From positions 124,001-188,000 of the forward strand of contig NZ_FXZH01000002.1 in the NCBI RefSeq assembly GCF_900169365.1: a stretch of 64,000 nt of DNA, written 5' to 3'. This stretch comes from Brevibacterium sp. 239c (GTDB taxonomy: Bacteria > Actinomycetota > Actinomycetes > Actinomycetales > Brevibacteriaceae). A program made the position numbers and the translations under genes. Each line of letters opens with the position of its first letter. Position 1 is the stretch's first letter. Shown in pieces: positions 34,815 to 43,213 of this stretch. The notes beneath the pieces were generated by a model. It saw only the letters and a program-made list of their open reading frames with translations, ran no database searches and was not told where the DNA came from.

Positions 34815-36686
34815 ATGCCGCGAACTTCCAGGCCTATGCAGGTATTGCCGATCATCCTGCGCGAGGTGGAAGTCACGGACATCACGGACATCACGCCGAA
34901 CATGCGACGCCTGACAGTGGCAGGCGACGACTTGTCGGCGGGCATGGTGAACGGGATGCCACGGCCGCAATTCCGCTCCGAGGGCTTCGACGATCACGTC
35001 AAACTCGTCATCCCGACGCCCGAAACCGAATCCATCGACATCGGTGAGCAGGGAGAATTCCGGTTCAACTGGAATCGCGAGGCTCTGAACTTCACCCGCG
35101 ACTACACGGTTCGAAGCATCGCCGCGGACTCCAGCTCTTTCACCTTCGACGTCGTCCGCCACGACTCGGGACTCGCCTCTGATTGGGCCTTCGACGCAGC
35201 TGTCGGCGACAGCCTCAATTTCGCCGGACCCAAGACCTGCTCCGGCATCAGCGAAGGAATCGATTTCCACCTGCTCGTCGCCGACGAAACCGCCCTGCCC
35301 GCAGTGGGTCGCTGGCTCGAGACCGCTCCCGCAGGCACCAGGGGACATATCATCGTCGAGGTCGCGAGCACCACTGATATTCAGGAGATCCGCACGGAAG
35401 CCGAAGTCGAAATCGACTGGCTGGTCCGAGGCTCCACCGCGCCGGGGGAGTCCACCCTCTTGTACGAAGCCGTGCAGAACATCGCTCTGCCCCCAGGCCG
35501 AACTTACGCATGGTGCGCGGGTGAGGCGCTGACCGTTGCACCCATCCGGCGTCACCTGCGACGTGACCTCGGGCTGCCCAAGGAAGACGTCGAAGTCCTC
35601 GGGTACTGGCGCAAGGTCTCCACGGTGAAGGACTCCGAGCCCGCAGCGCACGAGAACACTGAGGCTGCCGCAGGTGAGAAGGGCGAGAATGCCGAGGTTG
35701 CCGCAGGCGAATCAGTCGGTTCCCCAGAGGCTTCCGATAGCAGCCAGAACATCGTCAGTGACGTCCATGAGATGACCGAGATCCTGCCCCCGATCATCAC
35801 CCGTATCGCAGTCACCCTCGGCATCGGCGATCTCATCGCAGGGGGAGCCACCACCGCCGAGGCGATCGCCGCCCAGGCGGGCATCGATCCCGATGGTGCA
35901 CGCGTAGTCCTCACCGCCCTGTGTGCACTCGGCCTGCTGACACGCGAGGGCGAGAACTACCGCAACACTCAGTCCGGCGCCGTACTCATCGGCGACGGTG
36001 TCGGGGACGGACTCAACCTTGACGATCCGGCGGCGCGGGACCTGTTCTCGATCGTCAACCTCCTCGACCTCATCAGGGGCGGTGGCAGGTCCACGGCCAC
36101 ACCCACCTCGGCGACGGAGTTCCTCGTCTGGGCGGAACGGCGCGCGGCCGACGCCACTCTCGACGCCGCTCACCGGAGCCGTACGCTCGAGCACCTGCAG
36201 TACGTCCTCGACATCATCCTCGATCTCGACCCCATCGCCTCCGCCTCGAGCATCGCTCTGACCGGCGACGCCGGCGCCGAGGTGGCCGCCGCCCTCACGC
36301 GCAAGGCCACGGAGGCAGGACGCAGCATCCACTCCCCCGGGCTTCGCGCCCATGCGGGCGAGGAAGCCTGGCCCGTCGTCGACACCACCCTCGTACTCGC
36401 GGGACTGACTGGCCGTTCGCGAGAGGATGCGAAAGCGCATTTGGCGCGAATTCTCGCGTCCAGTCGCAGCCTCGTCATCGTCGAACCCTTCACCGACGAC
36501 GCCGAGGCCGATGACCATCAGGCCGAGGAGCTCGTCGCCACTTTCGCAATGACCGGAAACGCTTCGTGGACGAGTCGCGAGGTCTGTGCCTGCATCACCG
36601 AGCTCGGCGTCGAGTCGGTCGAGGTCGTCGACATCGGGTGGGGCTTCGGACGCTTCCGCAGTGCTGTCATCGCCCGAAGGCCTTAA
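34815..36686 (+). CDS. Siderophore-interacting flavoprotein fused to a methyltransferase-like domain
   Basis: The protein has about 623 residues. Residues ~1-270 are a ViuB/SIP-type FAD-dependent ferric-siderophore reductase: ITDITPNMRRLTVAGDD, the flavin motif RDYTVRS and a C-terminal AWCAGEALTVAPIRRHLR. A Glu/Ala-rich linker (~275-315) leads to a second domain that starts like the winged-helix dimerisation part of O-methyltransferases (LPPIITRIAVTLGIGDLIAGG, then GIDPDGARVVLTALCALGLL). It continues as a methyltransferase-like fold without a visible glycine-rich SAM loop. It probably reduces or releases iron from an imported siderophore. ATG 34815 is chosen; the frame is open upstream to a TTG at 34740 that lacks a ribosome site. 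Confidence 0.8.
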   Translation: MPRTSRPMQVLPIILREVEVTDITDITPNMRRLTVAGDDLSAGMVNGMPRPQFRSEGFDDHVKLVIPTPETESIDIGEQGEFRFNWNREALNFTRDYTVRSIAADSSSFTFDVVRHDSGLASDWAFDAAVGDSLNFAGPKTCSGISEGIDFHLLVADETALPAVGRWLETAPAGTRGHIIVEVASTTDIQEIRTEAEVEIDWLVRGSTAPGESTLLYEAVQNIALPPGRTYAWCAGEALTVAPIRRHLRRDLGLPKEDVEVLGYWRKVSTVKDSEPAAHENTEAAAGEKGENAEVAAGESVGSPEASDSSQNIVSDVHEMTEILPPIITRIAVTLGIGDLIAGGATTAEAIAAQAGIDPDGARVVLTALCALGLLTREGENYRNTQSGAVLIGDGVGDGLNLDDPAARDLFSIVNLLDLIRGGGRSTATPTSATEFLVWAERRAADATLDAAHRSRTLEHLQYVLDIILDLDPIASASSIALTGDAGAEVAAALTRKATEAGRSIHSPGLRAHAGEEAWPVVDTTLVLAGLTGRSREDAKAHLARILASSRSLVIVEPFTDDAEADDHQAEELVATFAMTGNASWTSREVCACITELGVESVEVVDIGWGFGRFRSAVIARRP

Positions 36687-36786
36687 GCGCTCACCCCTCA
36701 CCTGTCCCTCTGACAACCCGCATTCTTCCCTCTGCCCAGGAGGGGTCATCAGTCGCGAGCCGCCTGCTCGACGTTGAAAGGAACAC

Positions 36787-37800
36787 ATGAAACTCAATCG
36801 CATCGCCACAGCCGTGATCGCCTCAGTGGCCAGTCTTGGACTATTGGCAGGCTGTGCAGGCGGTGGTGGAGGCGCCGAGGCCTCGGGTGAGGCCGAGACC
36901 CGCACCGTCACGGATTCCAGTGGCGCTGAGGTCGAAGTCCCCGCCGATCCGAAGAACGTCGCGACCCTGCACTATGCCGCCACCGAGACCCTCATGGACC
37001 TTGACCTGCCTCCCGTCGGGCAGGGCGAATTTCAGGAGCCCTCAGTGCCCGAAAAATGGGTCGATCAGCTCGGCGACATCCCTGTCGTGGCCCAAGAGGA
37101 GCCCGACCTGGAGAAGCTCGCCGAGGTGTCACCCGACCTCATCCTCGCCCCCAACATCTATGAGCAGGACATGATCAAGCAGTTGGAGGAGATCGCGCCG
37201 GTCTACCAATTCACACTGCGCGGCGGCGACCGGGCGAACTGGCAGCAGCGAGTCGAGGAAGTCGCCGAGGCGATCAACCAGACCGATGATCTCAAAGAGC
37301 TCGACGCCGACTTCCAGGCGGAGCAGAAGGAGATCGCCGAAGAGTACGGCGAGGTCACCAAGGGCACGAAGCTCGGAGTCGTCTCCTCCTTCGAAGACAA
37401 CTCCGCCTACCTCTGGGGCAGTGAGAACATGGTCGGCACCCTGTTCACTCCGCTCGGCCTGGATTGGTCGGCTGACGAGGACGCCACTATCAAGAAGTAC
37501 GCGAAGGCCAGCCAGGGCGGCAACAAGTCGGGCATCAAGGAGCCCGAGGCCCAGATCTCAATGGAGGTCCTCGACAAGAGCCTGACCGATGCCGACGTCA
37601 TCTTCGTGACCTCGAACATGCGCGGCGAGTACGACGAGCTGACGAAGACGATGATGGATTCGGCGGTCTTCAAGGACCTGCCCGCGGTCAAAGCCGGACA
37701 TGTCTACCCGCATGGCAAGGCCACGATCGCCGGATACTCCGACGCGAAGTACGGGGTCGAGATGGCCGAGAAGGCGATCAAGGAATACCAGAAGGGCTGA
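36787..37800 (+). CDS. Iron-siderophore ABC transporter substrate-binding lipoprotein
   Basis: The protein has 337 residues. A lipoprotein signal ends in the lipobox LLAGC with the acylated C23, followed by a Gly-rich stretch. The mature part is a FecB/FhuD-type periplasmic-binding fold (RTVTDSSGAEVEVPADPKNVATLHYAATETL, LAEVSPDLILAPN, IAPVYQF). It binds ferric siderophores at the outer face of the membrane. It lies 100 bases behind the SIP gene, with the ribosome site AAAGGA. No permease or ATPase gene is present, so the rest of the importer must be elsewhere. Confidence 0.87.
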   Translation: MKLNRIATAVIASVASLGLLAGCAGGGGGAEASGEAETRTVTDSSGAEVEVPADPKNVATLHYAATETLMDLDLPPVGQGEFQEPSVPEKWVDQLGDIPVVAQEEPDLEKLAEVSPDLILAPNIYEQDMIKQLEEIAPVYQFTLRGGDRANWQQRVEEVAEAINQTDDLKELDADFQAEQKEIAEEYGEVTKGTKLGVVSSFEDNSAYLWGSENMVGTLFTPLGLDWSADEDATIKKYAKASQGGNKSGIKEPEAQISMEVLDKSLTDADVIFVTSNMRGEYDELTKTMMDSAVFKDLPAVKAGHVYPHGKATIAGYSDAKYGVEMAEKAIKEYQKG

Positions 37801-37824
37801 AGGCCGGGACTCTGAGTGAGTCGC

Positions 37825-38283
37825 TCAGTGGCCTGAGCCGGGCCTGTGTCCTTCCGCCTCATCGAGGATGAGCAGAGAGCGGGAGGACACCACGCCGGGT
37901 ACTTCGTGGATCCTGCGCAGGATGACCTGGGACAGTGCAGTGTTGTCGGGAGCATTCACGGTCACCAGGGCATCGATGTCACCGCTGACAGCCTGAACCT
38001 TCTCCACGAACGGCAGCTCGGCAAGATCGTCTCTGACTTTGGGCCACGGGCGATCGCCGATTTTCACGACGACCACTGCGGTCACGGTCATGCCGAGGGC
38101 GCTGCGGTCCACCTCGGCGGTGAATTTCTTGATCGCCCCGGACTCGACGAGAACCGAGAAGCGTTTATGGGCGGCCGACCGGGAGATGTGCACCCTCTCG
38201 GCCAGTTGGCGCACGCTCAGGCGTGAGTCGTCGACAAGAGCGGCGATGATGCTGCGGTCGATGTCGTCGAGATCGAATGCCAC
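37825..38283 (-). CDS. Lrp/AsnC-family regulator
   Basis: The protein has 152 residues. N-terminal helix-turn-helix (DDIDRSIIAALVDDSRLSVRQLAERVHISRSAAHKR) and a RAM ligand domain (VVVVKIGDRPWPKVRDDLAELPFVEKVQAVSGDIDALVTV). GTG 38283 lies six bases after AAGGAG, which decides it over TTG 38298. It is convergent with the siderophore-binding protein gene and divergent from the ETF operon. Such proteins sense amino acids; the palindrome at 38506 is a possible target. Confidence 0.87.
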   Translation of the reverse strand: MAFDLDDIDRSIIAALVDDSRLSVRQLAERVHISRSAAHKRFSVLVESGAIKKFTAEVDRSALGMTVTAVVVVKIGDRPWPKVRDDLAELPFVEKVQAVSGDIDALVTVNAPDNTALSQVILRRIHEVPGVVSSRSLLILDEAEGHRPGSGH

Positions 38284-38685
38284 GTGGCGCTCCTTCAACG
38301 TTGATGCGGGCGTCGGACTCTTCGGTCCAGTTCCGGTACCTGGTCGCAGTCGGTGGCTTCCGATGCCTGGTCACGGTCGGTGCCTCCATTCTAGGGCCCC
38401 TTCTCTGTGCGCGCTCCTCACTGCTTTCGGAAGCCGCCTCGTACATCGCGATGATGACCAATCTGCTTTGGAGATGACGACCCATCAGCTTTTGGCGGGT
38501 AGAATTTGTTCGAACGTTCGTACAATTGGCATGTTAGCTATGGCACACAGGAAGTAGGATGTCTGACTGAGTACTTTTCCGGGCTTCCTCGTGAACCCGG
38601 GTGTCGGGCGAGAACGTGCTGACGGTAGATTATGAGGCAGAAGTCTCATTTGCAGATGAATTGCCTCACGGAATAGGAGTCATCC
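38284..38685. other. 402-base divergent intergenic region, Lrp gene / ETF operon
   Basis: No gene is apparent. It holds the promoters of the Lrp gene and the ETF operon. A 20-base near-palindrome lies at 38506-38525. The half nearest the ETF genes is A/T-rich, as expected for a promoter. Confidence 0.55.
38506..38525. promoter_or_regulatory. 20-bp near-palindrome upstream of the ETF operon
   Basis: TTGTTCGAACGTTCGTACAA is palindromic apart from one mismatched pair, with a perfect CGAACGTTCG core. It is placed 160 bases before etfB, in promoter position. It is the kind of site bound by TetR-type acyl-CoA-sensing regulators, but the regulator is not known. Confidence 0.5.
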
Positions 38686-39462
38686 TTGAAGATCGCGGTG
38701 TTGGTCAAAGAGGTCCCGGATACATACGGGGATCGGAAACTGAATTTGGAAACCGGCTTGGCGGATCGTTCCGCCTCGGAAGCGGTTCTCGACGAAATCG
38801 GCGAGCGTGCCCTCGAAGTCGCGCTTTCCTATAAGGACAGCAGTGACGGAGCCGAGGTGACCGTCATTTCGATGGCGCCATCGACCGCGACCGCCACGAT
38901 CCGCAAGGGCCTGGCTATGGGCGCGGACAACGCCGTGCACATCTCCGACGAGGAACTCCTCGGCGCCGACCTCGGCCTCACCTCCGAAGTCCTGGCCGCA
39001 GCCATTCGCCGTGGCGGCTTCGACCTCGTCGTCACTGGCAACGTCTCCACCGACGGCAACGGCGGCATGATTCCCGCCATGCTCGGCGAGCACCTGGACT
39101 TCCCGCATGTGACCGGCCTGACCTCGGTTGAGATCAGCGACGGCAAGGTTGCAGGGACCCGCGGAGTCGAGGGCGGCAAGCAGGAAGTCAGCGCCGAACT
39201 CCCGGCCGTCGTCTCCATCACCGAGGCGCTTCCCGAGGCCCGCTTCCCGAACTTCAAGGGCATCATGGCCGCGAAGAAGAAGCCCTTCGAGGTGATCGCG
39301 CTGTCCGACCTCGAGGTCGATGCTAACGACCAGTCCACAGCACGATCAATCATGGTCACCGTGGCCGAGAAGCCGCCGCGCGAAGCCGGAGAGAAGATCG
39401 TCGACGAAGGAAACGGCGGAGCAGAGCTCGCCGAATACCTCATCAAGAACCGCCTGGCCTAA
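38686..39462 (+). CDS. etfB: Electron transfer flavoprotein beta subunit
   Basis: The protein has 258 residues: [19 protein letters not shown] at the start, the AMP-binding-type segment ([24 protein letters not shown]) and the C-terminal arm. With the alpha subunit it forms the FAD-containing carrier that takes electrons from acyl-CoA dehydrogenases and the dimethylglycine/sarcosine dehydrogenase type of enzyme. The start codon is TTG 38686, eight bases or so after GGAG. It is first in the etfB - etfA - cytochrome b operon. The ACAD-like gene at 24606 and branched-chain catabolism could be electron donors. Confidence 0.92.
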   Translation: MKIAVLVKEVPDTYGDRKLNLETGLADRSASEAVLDEIGERALEVALSYKDSSDGAEVTVISMAPSTATATIRKGLAMGADNAVHISDEELLGADLGLTSEVLAAAIRRGGFDLVVTGNVSTDGNGGMIPAMLGEHLDFPHVTGLTSVEISDGKVAGTRGVEGGKQEVSAELPAVVSITEALPEARFPNFKGIMAAKKKPFEVIALSDLEVDANDQSTARSIMVTVAEKPPREAGEKIVDEGNGGAELAEYLIKNRLA

Positions 39463-39473
39463 GGAGAATCGAT

Positions 39474-40460
39474 ATGTCCGAATTCGCACAAGACTCCATT
39501 CTCGCCGTCCTCACCGTCGACTCCGAGGGTCAGTTGGAGAAGCCGGCTGCTGAGCTGCTCGGCGGTGCCGGTGAGATCGGTTCACCCGTTGCGCTCGTGC
39601 TCGCACCTGCTGGTCGCGGCGAGGCCGCGGCGCAGCAGGCCGCATCATTGGGTGCCGTGCAGGTGCTCACCGCCGAGGTTCCAGAGGGCAACTCCGCTCT
39701 GGGAACCTTCGCAGTCGATGCTCTCAGCGCTGCGAGCGACCTTGTCGCACCCGATGCCATCCTCATCTCGCACTCGATCGACGGCAGAGACATCGCCGGA
39801 CGCTTCGCAGTCCGCAACGGCTCGGCCGTCTCGGTCGACGCACTGGGCGTCGAGCGTGACAGCGAAGGCATCGTAGCCAACCACTCCGTCTACGGCGGCG
39901 GCTACACCGCAACCTCGGCACCGACCTTCGGTGCCCCGGTCATCACCATCCGTCAGGGATCCATCGAGACCCGTGGGGAAGCCCAGTCTGCGAACGCTCA
40001 GGCCCTCGAGGTTGCCGATTCCGGCAAGCGCTCGGCCCAGATCGACTCCTTCGAAGCCGTGGTCGAGACCTCTTCGCGTCCCGAGCTGCGTGGCGCCTCG
40101 AAGGTCGTCTCCGGTGGCCGCGGTGTCGGCTCCGAAGAATCCTTCGAGCTCGTCGGCGAACTCGCCGACGTCCTCGGTGCTGCTGTCGGTGCCTCACGTG
40201 CGGCCGTCGATGCCGGATACATCGCCCAGTCTCACCAGGTCGGACAGACCGGTGTCTCCGTGTCGCCGCAGCTCTACGTTGCACTCGGCATCTCGGGTGC
40301 GATCCAGCACAAGGCCGGTATGCAGACCTCGAAGACGATCGTGGCTGTGAACAAGGACGGCGAGGCGCCGATCTTCGACATCGCCGATTACGGCGTCGTC
40401 GGCGACCTGTTCAAGGTCGTCCCGCAGTCGATCGAGACCTTGAAAGAGAAACAGTCCTGA
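39474..40460 (+). CDS. etfA: Electron transfer flavoprotein alpha subunit
   Basis: The protein has 328 residues. The C-terminal FAD domain carries the family signature ([28 protein letters not shown], then [27 protein letters not shown] and [12 protein letters not shown]). It lies 11 bases after etfB and its stop is one base before the next ATG. Both ETF genes are complete. ETF must pass electrons to the quinone pool; in this operon the membrane cytochrome b that follows is the obvious candidate, since no ETF-quinone oxidoreductase gene is present in the window. Confidence 0.92.
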   Translation: MSEFAQDSILAVLTVDSEGQLEKPAAELLGGAGEIGSPVALVLAPAGRGEAAAQQAASLGAVQVLTAEVPEGNSALGTFAVDALSAASDLVAPDAILISHSIDGRDIAGRFAVRNGSAVSVDALGVERDSEGIVANHSVYGGGYTATSAPTFGAPVITIRQGSIETRGEAQSANAQALEVADSGKRSAQIDSFEAVVETSSRPELRGASKVVSGGRGVGSEESFELVGELADVLGAAVGASRAAVDAGYIAQSHQVGQTGVSVSPQLYVALGISGAIQHKAGMQTSKTIVAVNKDGEAPIFDIADYGVVGDLFKVVPQSIETLKEKQS

Positions 40461-40461
40461 T

Positions 40462-42771
40462 ATGGCCACGTACTCCAGTTCGCTGCGCTCGGGCCTGCCC
40501 AGAGTTCCGGGCGGTGAGCCATGGCCCCCAGAGGGTGTCATCGGTGAGCCGGTCGAGCCGGGTGCCTCAGCTGCAGCGGAAGAATCGTTCGAGCCGGAAT
40601 CAGCCGATGCCGGCGCCGAGGTGGATGACTCGGTAGACGCGGATGAGTCGGCAGCTGCCGAGTCGCCCGAAGCTGCCCAAGACTCCGGCTCCGTCGGGGC
40701 CGGTGCGGCAGTCGGCGTGGCCGGTGTTGCCACGGGTGCAGCTGCTGGTTCGGCCGCCGTTGCCTCCGAGGCGAGCAGTGAGGTTCCGCTGCGCCGGGGT
40801 CTGCCCCGCGTTGAAGGCGGCGAACCATGGCCACCCGAGGGGCTCGCGCCCGCCGGCGTGAAGGCCGCCTCGAGTTCGGATGCTGCTCCGGCGGCCTCCG
40901 ACTCTGACGCTCAGGAAGCAACTGCTTCCGAGGCGCCTGCTTCCGAGGCGCCGCCTGCTGAAGCTGAGTCTGCTGATGCGAGCTCCGCAGCGACTGGGTC
41001 TGCAGCATCTGAGTCAGAAGCGACTGAGTCGGCACCTGCCGGCGACGTTCCCCTGCGCCGTGGACTGCCCCGCGTTGCCGGCGGCGAACCATGGCCGCCA
41101 GAGGGACTGGCTCCAGCCGGTGCGAAAGCCGCCTCGGCGACTTCTGCTTCCACGTCCGCGCCTGCAGCTGCCGCCGCTCCGGCCGCCGCAGACTCAAGCG
41201 CATCCACAGATACTCCAGCTGCAAGTGAGAAGCCTGCCGAGACGGAAAAGTCATCGGCAGCTCCCGCCGGTGCAGCAACCGCTGGCGCAGCCGGTGCAGC
41301 TGTTGGTGCGACTGCCGCCGGTGCCGCTGCTTCCTCCGGGAAGAAGTCATCCGGTGAGCTCAGCGATACACCTCTGCGTCGTGGACTGCCTCGTGTGGCG
41401 GGCGGGGATCCATGGCCTCCAGAGGGCTTTGCACCTGCTTCTGCCGAGTCGGCTCCAGTCTCCACCGAACCGGCTCCTGCTGCTTCAGGGTCGTCGGCTC
41501 CGGCTGAGAAGACGCCTGAACAGTCATCGAGTGATTCCTCTTCGGCTGCTCCTGCAGCCGCTGCGGGAGCAGCAGCCGTCGGTGCCGGTGCGGCCGGTGC
41601 CGCAGCTGCGGCCTCAAGCTCGGACGATAAGGCAGATCAGTCCGCTCAGGACGAGAAGCCAGCCGCCACCTCGGCGGCTCCGAAGTCGTCACGGTCCGGA
41701 CTGCCGAAGTCCACAGGACCCGCGCAGAAGAAGCCGACGGCCAAACCCGCCGCTAAGGCGACGGACAAGCCGACCGCGAAGCCGGCAGCGAAGCAGGCCG
41801 ACAAGCCTGCCGCCAAGGCGAGCTCGGCCTCGGCTGCCAAGAGCGCTGCACCGAAGAAGAAGGAACCGACGATGATCGGTTCGAAGTCCGTGGGTCAGTG
41901 GGCGAAGCTCGGTGGCTTGGGACTCGTCGGACTCGTCATCGTCGCGGGCGTCATCGTCCTCGCCGCAAGGGGTCTGACGACTCTGCCCGGTGTACCTGAG
42001 TTCCTCAAGCGCTACCCGGGCGAGTATGAACTGCCCGCGTTCGTCGATGACGGATTCCCCGGTTGGGCGAGGTGGACTCACTTCCTCAACATGTTCTTCA
42101 TGGTCCTCATCATTCGGTCCGGGCTCCAAGTTCGGCACCAGCAGAAGCCGCCGGCTTTCTACACCCCGAAGAAGGGTGGCAAGAAGGTCAGCATCAACCT
42201 GTGGTTCCACACTGGTCTCGACCTGCTGTGGATGGTCAACGGCGTCGTCTTCGTCGTCCTGCTGTTCGTGTCCGATCACTGGGCGCGAATCGTACCGACC
42301 AGCTGGGAAGTGTTCCCGAACGCTGTCTCGGCCATGCTGCAGTACATGATGTTGGACTGGCCTGCGGAAGACGGCTGGGTCAACTACAACTCGCTCCAGC
42401 AGCTGATGTACTTCCTGGTGGTCTTCGTGGCAGCTCCGTTGGCCGCGATCACGGGTCTGCGAATGAGCGAATGGTGGCCGAAGGACGCCACCAAGCTCAA
42501 CAAGATCTACCCGGCGCCGCTGGCTCGGGCGATCCACTTCCCGACGATGATCTTCTTCGTTGTGTTCATCCTCATCCACGTGTTCCTCGTCTTCACGACG
42601 GGAATGCTGCAGAACCTCAACCACATGTTCTCAGGATCGGATCAGCTCAACTGGGTCGGCTTCATCTGGTTCGTGGTCTCGCTGGCAGTCATCGTCGGCG
42701 GCTGGTTCGCCGCCAGGCCGATGCTGCTGGCACCGATCGCGAATATGTTCGGCCGGGTCTCCAGCCGGTAG
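40462..42771 (+). CDS. Diheme cytochrome b-type membrane protein with repeated PWPP motifs
   Basis: The protein has 769 residues. Residues 1-475 are a cytoplasmic-looking Ala/Ser/Glu/Pro tail that turns Lys/Ala-rich near the membrane (KPTAKPAAKATDKP). It holds four copies of (R)SGLPRVxGGEPWPPEG at residues 9-25, 111-127, 199-215 and 306-322, and a worn copy at ~410. Residues ~480-769 are a cytochrome b domain with five or so helices. H540 and H583 lie in two early helices, and H692 and H706, 14 apart, in a late one. This is the ligand pattern known for FdnI-type diheme subunits of formate dehydrogenase and hydrogenase. Coupling to etfA (one base apart) suggests it takes electrons from ETF to menaquinone. 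This function is inferred, not known. Confidence 0.75.
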   Translation: MATYSSSLRSGLPRVPGGEPWPPEGVIGEPVEPGASAAAEESFEPESADAGAEVDDSVDADESAAAESPEAAQDSGSVGAGAAVGVAGVATGAAAGSAAVASEASSEVPLRRGLPRVEGGEPWPPEGLAPAGVKAASSSDAAPAASDSDAQEATASEAPASEAPPAEAESADASSAATGSAASESEATESAPAGDVPLRRGLPRVAGGEPWPPEGLAPAGAKAASATSASTSAPAAAAAPAAADSSASTDTPAASEKPAETEKSSAAPAGAATAGAAGAAVGATAAGAAASSGKKSSGELSDTPLRRGLPRVAGGDPWPPEGFAPASAESAPVSTEPAPAASGSSAPAEKTPEQSSSDSSSAAPAAAAGAAAVGAGAAGAAAAASSSDDKADQSAQDEKPAATSAAPKSSRSGLPKSTGPAQKKPTAKPAAKATDKPTAKPAAKQADKPAAKASSASAAKSAAPKKKEPTMIGSKSVGQWAKLGGLGLVGLVIVAGVIVLAARGLTTLPGVPEFLKRYPGEYELPAFVDDGFPGWARWTHFLNMFFMVLIIRSGLQVRHQQKPPAFYTPKKGGKKVSINLWFHTGLDLLWMVNGVVFVVLLFVSDHWARIVPTSWEVFPNAVSAMLQYMMLDWPAEDGWVNYNSLQQLMYFLVVFVAAPLAAITGLRMSEWWPKDATKLNKIYPAPLARAIHFPTMIFFVVFILIHVFLVFTTGMLQNLNHMFSGSDQLNWVGFIWFVVSLAVIVGGWFAARPMLLAPIANMFGRVSSR
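40486..41427 (+). repeat. Four dispersed in-frame repeats encoding GLPRVxGGEPWPPEG
   Basis: Copies lie at 40486-40536, 40792-40842, 41056-41106 and 41377-41427, each 51 bases, separated by ~210-270 bases of Ala/Ser/Glu-rich coding DNA. Codon choice differs among copies while the peptide is kept, which shows selection on the protein and not recent DNA duplication. Confidence 0.9.
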
Positions 42772-42794
42772 CGGGATTCGCAGCACCGGACCTC

Positions 42795-42834
42795 GAGGGC
42801 CTCTGCAGGACGTTTGAGTTCTGCAGGGGCCTTC
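42795..42834 (+). terminator. Hairpin terminator of the ETF/cytochrome operon
   Basis: GGCCTCTGCAG (42798-42808) pairs with CTGCAGGGGCC (42821-42831) with one G-T pair. The stem extends to 42795 and 42834 and has a 12-base loop. It starts 24 bases after the stop codon. Confidence 0.7.
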
Positions 42835-43213
42835 GTCGTGCCGCAATACGTCCTGCAGGTGAATGTGTGCCAGCGGTTGGCAAGTTCTTCGCGATCCAGC
42901 GCCGCTTCTCGAACATTCGATACCAACAGTTGTCGGGGGATGGCTGGCCCACAGCCCTTTGCGAACTGCGAGGTAGTCGATCAGTTGCGAAGAGCGTCGG
43001 CGTTCGATGCCGACCTGCGATAGTGCACCGTTGACGACTGACGTGTGTCGACCCAGCACACGGTTTCCTTGGCGACAACCCTTGACCGGGAAGTTCGCCG
43101 CCTCTATTGTTGATGCAACAGGGTTGCACTGATTGCAACTGACTCATATCAGTCACGATGATGGAGAAGACAAAGATGTCGATATTCGCTCCCATGAGAT
43201 CGGCGGTGTGACC
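42835..43213. other. Intergenic region before the creatine-island transporter, with operator-like repeats
   Basis: No gene is visible. Near the transporter start there are three inverted repeats: GTTGATGCAAC (43109-43119), GTTGCACTGATTGCAAC (43123-43139) and ACTGACTCATATCAGT (43138-43153). The word CAACTGA (43136-43142) recurs in the palindrome between the GntR and glyA genes at 47583, and GTTGCA recurs at 47543. This suggests common control of the whole island. Confidence 0.5.

Noticed and set aside
34740..34815. Start of the SIP protein at TTG 34740
   Set aside because: The ribosome site is too far upstream (about 20 bases) and the family-conserved sequence begins after residue 26 of that frame.
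33948..35651. Antisense open frame of 567 codons opposite the TetR and SIP genes
   Set aside because: No family match. It spans two well supported genes and the iron box region on the other strand.
40486..41427. Regularly spaced repeats considered as a CRISPR-like array
   Set aside because: Repeats lie in frame inside a protein gene, differ by synonymous bases, and the spacers are low-complexity coding DNA; no cas genes are present.
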